Notes: a model not told the origin generated them from the sequence alone. Shown: positions 24,505-33,049, numbered from the stretch's first letter. The stretch is 64,000 bases of DNA from Streptomyces sp. L-9-10 (GCF_004151105.1 NZ_PHRF01000066.1:35127-99126); one strand, 5' to 3'. Numbers and translations: made by a program.

Positions 24505-25482
24505 TCAGGCGGCCAGGTGCGCCTGGACCTCGGCGGCGGCGTCATGGCCGTACGCCTTGGTGAAGCGCTCCATGAAGTGCGCCCGGCGCAGGGTGTACTC
24601 CTGGGTGCCGACGGTCTCGATGACGAGGGTCGCGAGCATGCAGCCGATCTGGGCCGCGCGCTCCAGGCCGACGCCCCAGGAGAGACCCGAGAGGAACCCG
24701 GCGCGGAAGGCGTCGCCGACGCCCGTCGGGTCGGCCTTGGTCTCCTCCTCGGGACAGCCGACGATGATCGGCTCCTCGCCCACGCGGTCGATACGGACGC
24801 CGTTCTTGCCCAGCGTCGTGACGCGGTGGCCGACCCGGGAGAGGATCTCGGCGTCGGACCAGCCGGTCTTGGACTCGATGAGCCCCTTCTCGTACTCGTT
24901 CGAGAAGAGGTACGTGGCGCCGTCGAGCAGGGTGCGGATCTCGTCCGAGCCCATGCGCGCGATCTGCTGCGAGAAGTCCGCGGCGAACGGGATCCCGCGC
25001 GTACGGCACTCCTCGGTGTGGCGGAGCATGCCCTCGGGGTCGTCCGCGCCGATCAGCACCAGGTCCAGGCCGCCGACGCGGTCCGCGACCTTCTTCAGCT
25101 CGATCAGCCGGGCCTCGCTCATCGCACCCGTGTAGAAGGAGCCGATCTGGTTGTGGTCGGCGTCCGTCGTGCAGACGAAACGGGCCGTGTGGAGCACCTC
25201 GGAGATACGGACCGACGCGGTGTCGACCCCGTGGCGGTCCAGCCAGGCGCGGTACTCGTCGAAGTCCGATCCGGCCGCGCCGACCAGGATGGGAGCGGTG
25301 CCCAGCTGGCCCATGCCGAAGCAGATGTTCGCTCCGACACCGCCCCTGCGCACATCGAGGTTGTCGACCAGGAAGGAGAGGGAGACCGTGTGGAGCTGCT
25401 CGGCGACCAGCTGGTCGGCGAAGCGGCCTGGGAAGGTCATCAGATGGTCGGTGGCGATGGAGCCGGTGACTGCGATTCGCAC
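24505..25482 (-). CDS. PfkB-family kinase, adenosine-kinase-like (AdoK/CbhK type)
   Basis: The 325-aa ribokinase-fold enzyme has the N-terminal GG box (RRGGVGANICFGMGQLG) and the C-terminal catalytic and anion-hole motif DPTGVGDAFRAGF with Asp as base. It closely resembles the mycobacterial adenosine kinase that also lies beside ctaC, so phosphorylation of adenosine to AMP is the best prediction. Earlier annotations call this family a carbohydrate kinase. The ATG at 25482 follows a moderate GAGGAG-like site. It converges on the desulfurase gene, with stops 15 nt apart. Confidence 0.85.
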   Translation of the reverse strand: MRIAVTGSIATDHLMTFPGRFADQLVAEQLHTVSLSFLVDNLDVRRGGVGANICFGMGQLGTAPILVGAAGSDFDEYRAWLDRHGVDTASVRISEVLHTARFVCTTDADHNQIGSFYTGAMSEARLIELKKVADRVGGLDLVLIGADDPEGMLRHTEECRTRGIPFAADFSQQIARMGSDEIRTLLDGATYLFSNEYEKGLIESKTGWSDAEILSRVGHRVTTLGKNGVRIDRVGEEPIIVGCPEEETKADPTGVGDAFRAGFLSGLSWGVGLERAAQIGCMLATLVIETVGTQEYTLRRAHFMERFTKAYGHDAAAEVQAHLAA

Positions 25483-25740
25483 GGCGTGAACGCTCCTGAT
25501 GAGGAGAACGGTTGACAGTTCACGCTATCGGGTCGACGGCGACCCTCCTAAGCTCACGAAATACCCGATAGTGGAGCTTTCTTCACGAACCGGGCGGTCG
25601 TACGGTGCGGTTGCACCGGACCGGACGGCCGGTCCCGGGCACCCGGTCGGCGTACTCCGTGGAACCGCGCGCTCCCCCGCTCCGTCCCACCGGCGGCAGG
25701 GAACGACCCGGGAACGATCCAGAGTCGAAGGAGCGCAGCG

Positions 25741-27273
25741 GTGACCAGCACGAAGCGGCCTCAGGAGAGCACAGCAGGCGGCGGCGACGCCGAACGCCCA
25801 CGCCGGCGGCGTTCCCCGCTCGCCGTCACCACGGTGGCGGCGGCGGTACTGATCGCCGGGGGCGGTGGCGCGTACTTCGCCACGAGCGCCTCCGGCGACG
25901 GTACGGCGGGGAGCGGCGGGCCGCCGCCGCTGGCCCTCGACAACGCGGCGAACGCGTCCGGTCCGGGATCCGGATCCCGGACCGGCCCCTCCGAACCACC
26001 CGGCATCGCGCCGGGCGAGCCGGATCCGAGCGGGGTCACCTACCGCGCGAAGGGCTCGCTGCCCGACGGCCCCGCGACGGCCCATGTCCACCGTACGAGC
26101 GGAGAGGTCGCGTCGGCGGACGTGGCCCGGCTGGCGGAGGCGCTGGGCGTGCCGGGCACGCCGCGCTCGGACAGGACGGTCTGGAAGGTCGGTACGGAGA
26201 AGGACGGTTCGGGTCCGCTGCTCCGTGTCGCCAAGCAGGCGCCGGGCACCTGGACGTTCGACCGGTACGGCCCTTCGGGCAGTGACAACTGTCTCAAGGG
26301 AAAGAGCTGCCCGAGCACAGGCGGCGGCCCCGGGGACGCGGCCGGGGGTGACGCCGTGAGCGAGGCGGCGGCGAAGCGGGCGGCGGCTCCGGTGCTGAAG
26401 GCGCTGGGCCAGGAGAAGGCCGCGCTGGACGCCCGCCAGCTGATGGGCGCGATCCGGGTGGTGAACGCGGACCCGGTGGTCGGCGGGCTGCCCACCTATG
26501 GCTGGTCCACCGGGATCCAGGTGGGCGCCGACGGGCAAGTGACCGGCGGTACGGGCCGGTTGAAGGCGCCCGAGCAGAGCGACGCGTATCCGGTGATCGG
26601 CGCGGACGAGGCGCTGAAGCTGCTGAACGCGTCGGGCGACAGCACCGGCCGTGGCCGCATCGGCGGCTGCGCGACCCCGGCGCCGCTGGAGGGCGGGACG
26701 TCGCCGGAGGGCGGGAAGCCCTCGGCGGGCGAGAAGCCGTCGGCTCCGTGCACGCCGGGGAACGCCCCCGAGGCTGAGCCGATGGTGGTCGAGAAGGCGG
26801 TCTTCGGGCTGGCGATGCTGTCCGTGGAGGGGCGCGGGGCTCTCGTACCGTCCTGGCTGTTCGAGGTGGTACCGGGCGGGGACGCCATGCCGTACACGGT
26901 CACCCAGACCGCGGTCGCGCCGGAGTTCCTGGCGAAGCCGAGGACGAAGCCGGCGCCCGAGCGGCCGGAGGCACGGCCGGGCGAGGAGTCGCCGGGCGGG
27001 AAGTCGCCGGGCGAGCAGGTCACCTCGTACAGCGCCGAGGGGCGGACGCTGGCACTGCACTTCTGGGGCGGTGTGTGCGGCACGTACACGGCGTCGGCGG
27101 ACGAGAGCGGCACGGCGGTGAAGGTGAGGCTGACCGAGTCGAGTCCGGAGCCGGGGAAGGTCTGTGTGGCGATGGCCAAGGCCCAGACGGCGAAGGTGAC
27201 GCTGGACACGCCGCTGGGCGACCGGCGGGTGGTGGAGGCGACGACGGGCGACCCACTGCCGCTGAAGTCGTGA
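25741..27273 (+). CDS. Membrane-anchored protein of unknown function, 510 aa
   Basis: A basic cytoplasmic tail (RPRRRRS) is followed by one transmembrane helix (about 28-50, AVTTVAAAVLIAGGGGAYFA) and a long extracellular part. That part begins with a Ser/Gly/Pro-rich linker and includes Pro/Lys/Gly-rich insertions (about 315-345 and 400-430), separated by beta-rich stretches such as VNADPVVGGLPTYGWSTGIQV and LVPSWLFEVVPGG. Several Cys (CLKGKSC, GGCATP, CTPG, GGVCGTY) could form disulfides. No family is recognised. GTG at 25741 has AAGGAG eight bases upstream. It ends before a strong terminator and converges on the HesB gene. Confidence 0.8.
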   Translation: MTSTKRPQESTAGGGDAERPRRRRSPLAVTTVAAAVLIAGGGGAYFATSASGDGTAGSGGPPPLALDNAANASGPGSGSRTGPSEPPGIAPGEPDPSGVTYRAKGSLPDGPATAHVHRTSGEVASADVARLAEALGVPGTPRSDRTVWKVGTEKDGSGPLLRVAKQAPGTWTFDRYGPSGSDNCLKGKSCPSTGGGPGDAAGGDAVSEAAAKRAAAPVLKALGQEKAALDARQLMGAIRVVNADPVVGGLPTYGWSTGIQVGADGQVTGGTGRLKAPEQSDAYPVIGADEALKLLNASGDSTGRGRIGGCATPAPLEGGTSPEGGKPSAGEKPSAPCTPGNAPEAEPMVVEKAVFGLAMLSVEGRGALVPSWLFEVVPGGDAMPYTVTQTAVAPEFLAKPRTKPAPERPEARPGEESPGGKSPGEQVTSYSAEGRTLALHFWGGVCGTYTASADESGTAVKVRLTESSPEPGKVCVAMAKAQTAKVTLDTPLGDRRVVEATTGDPLPLKS

Positions 27274-27343
27274 GAGCGCGGTCCTGAGACCGCGGTCCTG
27301 GGACGCGGCCCTGACATCCGACGCCCGACATCCGACATCTGAC

Positions 27344-27405
27344 GCGCGCGAACGAGAGGCGGCGGCCCCGGTGGATTCCGGGGGCGCCGCCTCTCGTTCG
27401 CGCGC
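27344..27405. terminator. Long bidirectional terminator
   Basis: GCGCGCGAACGAGAGGCGG and its complement CCGCCTCTCGTTCGCGCGC form a stem of about 25 bp with one bulged G. It lies between the convergent membrane-protein and HesB/IscA genes. Confidence 0.9.
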
Positions 27406-27435
27406 TGTCCCAGCGGTCTAGCTGGTCCGAGCGGT

Positions 27436-27792
27436 CTAGCTGAAGGAGTCCCCGCAGGCGCAAGAGCCCGTCGCGTTCGGGTTGTCGATCGTGAAGCCCT
27501 GCTTCTCGATGGTGTCGACGAAGTCGATGGAGGCGCCGCCCAGGTACGGGGCGCTCATCCGGTCGGTGACGACCTTGACGCCGCCGAAGTCCTTGACGAC
27601 ATCGCCGTCGAGCGAGCGCTCGTCGAAGAACAGCTGGTAGCGGAGGCCGGAGCAGCCACCGGGCTGTACGGCGACGCGCAGTGCGAGGTCGTCCCGGCCT
27701 TCCTGGTCCAGCAGGGCCTTGACCTTGCCCGCGGCGGCGTCGGACAGGAGGATGCCGTCGCTCACGGTGGTGGTCTCGTCCGATACGGACAT
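27436..27792 (-). CDS. HesB/IscA/ErpA-type iron-sulfur cluster carrier
   Basis: The 118-aa A-type carrier has the three conserved cysteines: one in PGGCSGLRY and two in the C-terminal GSCACGDSFS. It binds a 2Fe-2S or 4Fe-4S cluster and hands it to apoproteins. The ATG at 27792 has GGGAGA upstream. It is divergent from nadA, whose product needs a 4Fe-4S cluster, so it is a plausible cluster donor for quinolinate synthase as well as others. Longer readings upstream lack coding character. Confidence 0.94.
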   Translation of the reverse strand: MSVSDETTTVSDGILLSDAAAGKVKALLDQEGRDDLALRVAVQPGGCSGLRYQLFFDERSLDGDVVKDFGGVKVVTDRMSAPYLGGASIDFVDTIEKQGFTIDNPNATGSCACGDSFS

Positions 27793-28105
27793 CTGCTTCT
27801 CTCCCGGGTTGTACGGACTGCTTGCCGACAGTGCAACCGGCTCGGCCGCGGATTCATTCCGGGCCCTGGCGCGTGTCGTTTTCCCTTCTTCATGCTCGCA
27901 CACCGGCCCGCGAAGCGGCAGCGGGCGTTCCTCGGGGGCCGCGTCGTGACTTCGGCAAGGCCTCGGGCAGGGCTCCGGCAGGGCTCCGCCCGGGGAATGC
28001 GTCACATCGACACTATCGCCATCGTCAAAGTGACGTGAACCAGTTATGATAGATAGCGTCAATTAGACGAAAAGGCTCGTCTGCAGAGAAGAAAGGGTGC
28101 GTGAC
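27793..28105. promoter_or_regulatory. Divergent promoter region hesB / nadA
   Basis: The 313-nt gap has no gene. The left 220 nt is GC-rich and featureless by eye. From about 28010 it turns AT-rich and holds a good -10 box TATGAT at 28045-28050 directed to nadA, between two inverted-repeat sites described separately. A ribosome site AAAGGG precedes the nadA GTG. Confidence 0.7.
28023..28069 (+). promoter_or_regulatory. Paired CGTC-N5-GACG sites flanking the nadA -10 box
   Basis: CGTCAAAGTGACG (28023-28035) and CGTCAATTAGACG (28057-28069) share the form CGTC-N5-GACG and are 34 nt apart. The -10 element TATGAT lies exactly between them. This is the arrangement expected for a repressor blocking RNA polymerase at an NAD-biosynthesis promoter. 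The regulator is not known from sequence. Confidence 0.65.
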
Positions 28106-29293
28106 GTGACCACCGCCCAACCCCGTCAGGATCTCGCCGTCCAGCCGACGCCCCTCGCCCTGCTGCTGCTCGGCCGCGAGGCCGACCCGCGCAGCGAGCG
28201 TGGCGTGGAGTGTCCGGGCGACCTGCCCTCCCCGTCCGACCCGGACCTGGTGGAGCGCGCCCGCGCGGCGAAGGAGAAGCTCGGGGACAAGGTCTTCGTC
28301 CTCGGCCACCACTACCAGCGTGACGAGGTCATCCAGTTCGCGGATGTCACCGGCGACTCCTTCAAGCTGGCCAGGGACGCGGCGGCGCGGCCCGACGCCG
28401 AGTACATCGTCTTCTGCGGCGTGCACTTCATGGCGGAGTCCGCGGACATTCTGACCGGCGACGATCAGAAGGTCGTCCTGCCCGACCTGGCCGCGGGCTG
28501 CTCGATGGCGGACATGGCCACCGCCGAGCAGGTCGCGGAGTGCTGGGACGTACTGACCGAGGCCGGCATAGCCGAGCGGGTCGTCCCCGTCTCGTACATG
28601 AACTCCTCGGCCGACATCAAGGCCTTCACCGGCAAGCACGGCGGCACGATCTGTACGTCCTCCAACGCCGAGCGGGCCCTGAACTGGGCGTTCGAGCAGG
28701 GCGACAAGGTGCTCTTCCTGCCCGACCAGCACCTGGGGCGCAACACCGCGGTGCGGGATCTGGGGATGTCGCTGGAGGACTGCGTCCTGTACAACCCGCA
28801 CAAGCCGAACGGCGGCCTCACGGAACAGGAGCTGCGCGACGCGAAGATGATCCTGTGGCGCGGCCACTGCTCGGTGCACGGACGCTTCTCGCTGGACTCC
28901 GTCCGCGACGTACGGGAGCGGATCCCGGGCGTGAACGTGCTGGTGCACCCCGAGTGCAAGCACGAGGTCGTGGCGGCGGCGGACTACGTCGGCTCGACGG
29001 AGTACATCATCAAGGCGCTGGAGGCGGCCCCGGCGGGCTCGAAGTGGGCGATCGGCACGGAGCTGAATCTCGTACAGCGGCTGGCGAACCGTTTCGCCGC
29101 CGAGGACAAGGAGATCGTGTTCCTCGATCGCACGGTCTGCTTCTGCTCGACGATGAACCGGATCGATCTGCCGCACCTGGTGTGGACGCTGGAGTCACTG
29201 GCCGAGGGCAACGAGGTCAACCGCATCCAGGTCGACAAGGAGACGGCGGACTTCGCACAGCTGGCGCTGGAACGGATGCTGGCCCTGCCGTAG
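28106..29293 (+). CDS. nadA: Quinolinate synthase
   Basis: The 395-aa enzyme condenses iminoaspartate and dihydroxyacetone phosphate to quinolinate in de novo NAD synthesis. The three 4Fe-4S ligand cysteines lie in the FCGVHFMAE, HPECKHEV and CFCSTMNR regions, with substrate residues in GHHYQRDE and NSSADIKAFTG. The GTG at 28106 fits the AAAGGG ribosome site; a GTG nine bases earlier is less well placed. It is divergent from the HesB/ErpA carrier. nadB and nadC are not in the window directly downstream. Confidence 0.96.
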   Translation: MTTAQPRQDLAVQPTPLALLLLGREADPRSERGVECPGDLPSPSDPDLVERARAAKEKLGDKVFVLGHHYQRDEVIQFADVTGDSFKLARDAAARPDAEYIVFCGVHFMAESADILTGDDQKVVLPDLAAGCSMADMATAEQVAECWDVLTEAGIAERVVPVSYMNSSADIKAFTGKHGGTICTSSNAERALNWAFEQGDKVLFLPDQHLGRNTAVRDLGMSLEDCVLYNPHKPNGGLTEQELRDAKMILWRGHCSVHGRFSLDSVRDVRERIPGVNVLVHPECKHEVVAAADYVGSTEYIIKALEAAPAGSKWAIGTELNLVQRLANRFAAEDKEIVFLDRTVCFCSTMNRIDLPHLVWTLESLAEGNEVNRIQVDKETADFAQLALERMLALP

Positions 29294-29427
29294 CCGCGCC
29301 GGGGCACGGGCCCTACGGGGCGGGGCGACGGTCCGGGCACGGTCTGCCGCCGTGCGGCGCTCCGGACCGTGCCCGTCATCAGCGGGGCCGTTGCCCGGCC
29401 CGACGCGACGCCCACGTCAGCGCGGGT

Positions 29428-29481
29428 GAGTCCCCGACCGGTGCCGACCGGTGCCGACCGGTGCCGACCGGTCGGGGACTC
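29428..29481. terminator. Terminator hairpin containing a 10-bp tandem repeat
   Basis: GAGTCCCCGACCGGT (29428-29442) pairs with ACCGGTCGGGGACTC (29467-29481). The loop region consists of GCCGACCGGT repeated, and each ACCGGT is itself self-complementary, so several alternative hairpins can form. It separates nadA from the convergent toxin-immunity cassette. Confidence 0.8.
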
Positions 29482-29506
29482 GGCGTCGCATGATCAGGGT
29501 TCCACG

Positions 29507-30495
29507 TCAGAACGGCGGACCCGTCGAGGCAGGGAAAACGGGCACCTGGTCGCTCCACCCCTGGGCACGGCCGTAACGGGCCAGGTCCTCCACGCACCCG
29601 CGGACGGCCGCCCATGGACGGCCGACCACCGCACCGGCGCCCGCCGAAAGCGAAAGCTCCGCTTCGGCGGGCGCGGTGGCCGAGTGCCCCACGCGCACCG
29701 CACAGCTCACGGAAGCCCGCGGGAATCGCGTTCCCTCCGGCGCGGCCACAGTGATCTTGAGCTCGGCTCCCTGGGGGACGACCCCCTCCGCTGCCATCAG
29801 CGCACGCATCCGCGCCACGAGCGGCACGGCGCTGTCCTGAAGGGAGCCACGAGGCAGGGCGATGAGACGGTCCAAGGTCTCCTGCCAATGCCACGCAGCG
29901 TCGTGATCGTCAGGCGTAGCTCACGGGCACTGAATACCTTCCTGTGGTGCAGGACGTACACCGCCACCAGCGCGGTGCGGACCGCGTTGCCCAGGGGCTC
30001 CTCGTACGCATGCGGCGCCGCCCACGCCCATCGCCGAGGCGCGATCCGGTGCGGAGCGCACCCCTCCGTCAGCGCGCCGAGGCCCTCCCGCACGGTGTCA
30101 CCGAGCAGCCAGCGGCCACCATGGTCAAGACAGAAGAGGCGCCCCAACTCGTCCACGCCAAGAAGTCCGTGGCTGTCCGTTCGGCCGAGAGGGAAGAGGC
30201 GTAGACCGACTATCTCACCGAGCGCTTCGAAGGCCCGGAATGCGTGCCGTGCCTCGCAGGGCTCCAGGTAGCAGCCCGAGGCGGCGACGTCCCTGCCCGC
30301 ACCGGCAGGACGGAGGTTCAGTCCGTGGAACTCCCGCAATGCCCGCATGGCAGCGGGAAACAGCGTCCATGGGGAACCTCCGGCGACCGGCACGGCGACC
30401 GCCGCGGTCTCCAGTGCGGCGGACATGGCGGCGTCCCTGACATCCCGGCCGGGAAACCAGCCGGCGGCGGTCAGCGCATCACCGTCCCCGCTCAT
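29507..30495 (-). pseudogene. SUKH-type immunity gene disrupted by one frameshift
   Basis: From the ATG at 30495, which overlaps the upstream deaminase gene by ATGA, the first part reads as a SUKH-3-like domain (LTAAGWFPGRDVRD, LRLFPLGRTDSHGLLGVDE, YVLHHRKVFSARELRLTITTLRG). That frame then loses coding character after LRGIG and continues into improbable codons. A second frame, open from about 29915, gives well-formed protein (ETLDRLIALPRGSLQ, VARMRALMAAEGVVPQGAEL) to a stop at 29507. Adding one base near 29880-29886 joins them as LRGIGxETLDRL, about 329 aa in total. A real deletion, a sequencing error or programmed shift are all possible. The intact protein would be an immunity-type SUKH protein with a C-terminal extension. 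Confidence 0.65.
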
Positions 30496-30881
30496 GCGCC
30501 GATGACGTCGATGCCGAGCTCGCCCAACAGCGCCGAGCAGGAGCGGCAGACAGCGGCAGGAGTGCCGTGCTCCGGGTCCCCGTGGTCGCGGATCTTCTTC
30601 GCGACGAGGGCCGCCCCCTCGAAGTGGGCTCGCGCCTCGCGAAGGCTCGTCGTTCCGCGGTCGGCCCGCTGCTGGTCCAGGGCCCACATCTGGTCGGAGA
30701 TCAGCGCGGATTCGGCGCAGTAGCCGATGAACGGCTCACGCTGTCCGACGGGCAGCGCGTCGAAGAAGTCCTGCACGGCGGGGTGCAGACGAGGCAGGTC
30801 TTCCCCGGCCAGACTGGTGTGACTGACGATCTTTTCCTGAACGAGCAAGGAGGCCGCCACTCCCGGAATCAGGTCAGGCAT
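30492..30881 (-). CDS. Stand-alone YwqJ-type deaminase-fold protein
   Basis: The 129-aa protein is nearly only the deaminase core: zinc Cys55 and catalytic Glu57 in GYCAESALISD, and the CxxC zinc pair Cys112/Cys115 in VCRSCSALL. This is the same motif set as the C-terminus of the large toxin at 31376-33049. It has no signal, WXG region or other trafficking domain. The ATG at 30881 overlaps the SUKH-3 stop and has GGAGG eight bases upstream. It may be a cytoplasmic paralogue, a toxin module awaiting a delivery domain, or an accessory. Activity on nucleic acid bases or nucleotides is inferred from the superfamily. Confidence 0.8.
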   Translation of the reverse strand: MPDLIPGVAASLLVQEKIVSHTSLAGEDLPRLHPAVQDFFDALPVGQREPFIGYCAESALISDQMWALDQQRADRGTTSLREARAHFEGAALVAKKIRDHGDPEHGTPAAVCRSCSALLGELGIDVIGA

Positions 30882-31347
30882 AGTAGTCCTCCGCATCTTC
30901 CTGGTCGCCGGTCATCAGGCTGGAGAGGGCCTGGGACTCATTCTTCCCGAGGAAATAGGCCCCAGTGTGGTGCAGATAGAAGTAACGCCCGGTCTCGTCC
31001 AGCAAAACGATCCCGTTCTCGGACGTTTCCCAGCCGACGGGGAAGAGCCGCTGCCCGAGATTCTCCGCGAGTTCGACGATCAACTCCGCGTCCCCGTCAT
31101 AACCGAATGTGGGGTCTGCCCGGAACTTCCTCTCGGGTGCCAAGGGAACGGGGAACTCCAGCCCGACGAAGGACGAGACGAATCGGAAGACCTCGTCCCA
31201 CGGTCGCAGTGGGAAACCCTGGTCCTTGGAGTTGTTGACGCGAATGGCGATGAGACGCCCGGCCTCGTCCGCGTTCTCGCGTCCCGGGTACCAGCCGTTG
31301 GCCCGCAGCCACTCGTCCAGCTTCTCCTGGGGGGGCGGTGATTTCAT
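30874..31347 (-). CDS. SUKH-3-type immunity protein
   Basis: The 157-aa protein shows SUKH-family features: LRANGWYPGRENADEAGR at the start, FRFVSSFVGLEF, and LFPVGWETSENGIVLLDE followed by FYLHHTGAYFLG. SUKH proteins neutralise many nuclease and deaminase toxins by direct binding. It begins 29 nt after the toxin stop, with AGAGAGGA upstream of the ATG at 31347, and its stop overlaps the next gene. Position makes it the likely antidote to the adjacent YwqJ-type toxin. Confidence 0.85.
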   Translation of the reverse strand: MKSPPPQEKLDEWLRANGWYPGRENADEAGRLIAIRVNNSKDQGFPLRPWDEVFRFVSSFVGLEFPVPLAPERKFRADPTFGYDGDAELIVELAENLGQRLFPVGWETSENGIVLLDETGRYFYLHHTGAYFLGKNESQALSSLMTGDQEDAEDYYA

Positions 31348-31375
31348 CGTTGTTCCTCTCTGCCGGAAACAGTGC

Positions 31376-33049
31376 TCAACTGTGCAAGCCGATCCCCAGA
31401 GCTTCCAATGCGGGGCCGCAGCTCCGGCAGGGCGGTAAATACGAACCATGCTTGGCCACATTGCCGTCGCCGTCCTGTTGGTCGCCGATGGCCACCGTGT
31501 AGATCTTGCTCCCCGACATGGCGCGGCGGGCGTCCTCGATCGTGGTGATGCTGCCGTGTTTGTCGTCGAGATCATGCAATCGGTCGGAGATCAAGGATAC
31601 TTCGGCGCACTTTCCGTGCCCGCGCCCGAGGACGAGTTCGCCGCGGTCGGCCCGCGCTGCGAGCTCGTCGTAGACGGACCGCAATACGGGATGCGTGTCA
31701 GGCGTCTTCTGCCCGTGCCGGCCCTGCGAGCTGCTGTGCGAAGTCAGGACGTCGCCATGGACCAACGCGCCGGAGCATCCCTGCTGAAGCCTGTCCTTGC
31801 CCTCCGGCTGCTGCCCCCGGGCATCGCGAGCGGCGTCCGCGAGATCGCGGGCTTCGTGTTCCAGGAGCCGAAGGCGCTGCTGCTGATCCAGTCCGCTGAC
31901 GTCCAGTGCGTCCCCGCGGTGATGCCGCATGCGGCCTGCACTCCTGCCGTGCCAGCCGGGCGGAGGCTGAAGGGGCCTGCCGCCTCCACTCCCGCTGCCG
32001 GAGCTTCCCCCGCCGCCATGTCCGCCGTCTCCGCTCCCGCCCTTGCCCAAGTCGTCACCGTCACCCTTGCCACCCTTACCGACCTGGTCACGGACATCGG
32101 CGTCGGCGTCGCGGTGAGCCTTGGACCCGCCCTTGATGGCGTCCGGGAGCTTCTTGCCGACGTGGTCTCCGAGATCGTCGAGTGCTTTGTCTAGTTTTTC
32201 GGTGACACCGTCGATGGTGGTGTCGAGGGCGGCCGTGAGAGAGTCCTTGCCTCTCGCCCGGCCGTGAGCTCCTTTGGCTTTACCGATCTTGGCTTTCGTC
32301 TTGCCCTGCATGGAGATCTGGACATTGGCCAGGTGCATGCCAGTACTGCCGTGCGCGTCATGGTCGATCTCCAGGTCGCCGCCAGGGACCGGGCCGGTCG
32401 GGCCGTCTGCCGAGTTGAGCCTCAGTCCCTCCACGCCGGCTTTGACGGTCTGGTCGGTGCGGTAGCCGTCCCGCACACCCGTGACGTTCAGTGCCGTCTG
32501 GATCGCCAGGTCCGCGACGACGTTCTCGATCGCGGCCACCGCTGGCTGGGTGAGCGTCGCGACGATCTCCGCGACGGCTGCCTCCGCCATCTCCTTGAGG
32601 ATGCGCTTGAAGGCGATCCGTGTGGCGGCTATCTTCGCTCCGGCCAACAGAGTCGACAGGCCGGCCGTGACGGGCGCGAAAGCGAGTGTGACGCCCACCG
32701 TGGCGCACAGATCGGCGAGTTCACCGACGGCGGCTATCTTCCGAGCGACGATGATGTCCGCGACCCTGTCGAGCGCGCCCGCGATGATCCGCGATGCCTT
32801 CGCGAGGTCCTTGTGCTTCCCCTGCACCTTGGACCAGTGCTCGTCCAGTGCGGTCAGCGACTCGCTCCGCCCGGTCGAGAGCAGCTTCTGGATGTACTGG
32901 TTCGCGGCAGCCCCATCGTCCTCCGCGTCGTCCGCGAACTCCCGGAGCGCGTCGGCCATGTCGCGGTACGCGTCCTCGTCGACATTGGGCCACCCCACTC
33001 CCACAACATCCAGCATCGTGTCGACACCCTCGGGAATCGTGTAGCCCAC
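31376..33049 (-). CDS. Polymorphic toxin: WXG100/CpnT-like N-terminus, YwqJ-type deaminase C-terminus
   Basis: The 557-aa protein starts with a helical WXG100/CpnT-N-like domain (about 10-200; Trp20 in VGVGWPNVDEDAYRD, Trp72, and a hydrophobic helical patch near 115-145). A variable middle leads to a Gly/Ser-rich linker (325-357) and a YwqJ-type deaminase domain at the C-terminus with His478, Cys481 and Glu483 in HGKCAEVSLISD and the zinc pair Cys541/Cys544 in PPCRSCGPAL. Proteins of this plan are exported, often by ESX/type VII systems, and deliver a deaminase toxin to competitors. No secretion genes are nearby. GTG at 33049 follows a G-rich site. The next gene encodes SUKH-3 immunity. Confidence 0.85.
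   Translation of the reverse strand: MGYTIPEGVDTMLDVVGVGWPNVDEDAYRDMADALREFADDAEDDGAAANQYIQKLLSTGRSESLTALDEHWSKVQGKHKDLAKASRIIAGALDRVADIIVARKIAAVGELADLCATVGVTLAFAPVTAGLSTLLAGAKIAATRIAFKRILKEMAEAAVAEIVATLTQPAVAAIENVVADLAIQTALNVTGVRDGYRTDQTVKAGVEGLRLNSADGPTGPVPGGDLEIDHDAHGSTGMHLANVQISMQGKTKAKIGKAKGAHGRARGKDSLTAALDTTIDGVTEKLDKALDDLGDHVGKKLPDAIKGGSKAHRDADADVRDQVGKGGKGDGDDLGKGGSGDGGHGGGGSSGSGSGGGRPLQPPPGWHGRSAGRMRHHRGDALDVSGLDQQQRLRLLEHEARDLADAARDARGQQPEGKDRLQQGCSGALVHGDVLTSHSSSQGRHGQKTPDTHPVLRSVYDELAARADRGELVLGRGHGKCAEVSLISDRLHDLDDKHGSITTIEDARRAMSGSKIYTVAIGDQQDGDGNVAKHGSYLPPCRSCGPALEALGIGLHS

Noticed and set aside
29507..33049. Full ESX/type VII secretion locus with the toxin cassette
   Set aside because: No EccC, EccB, EccD, EccE or MycP-like gene is present; export must depend on genes outside the window.
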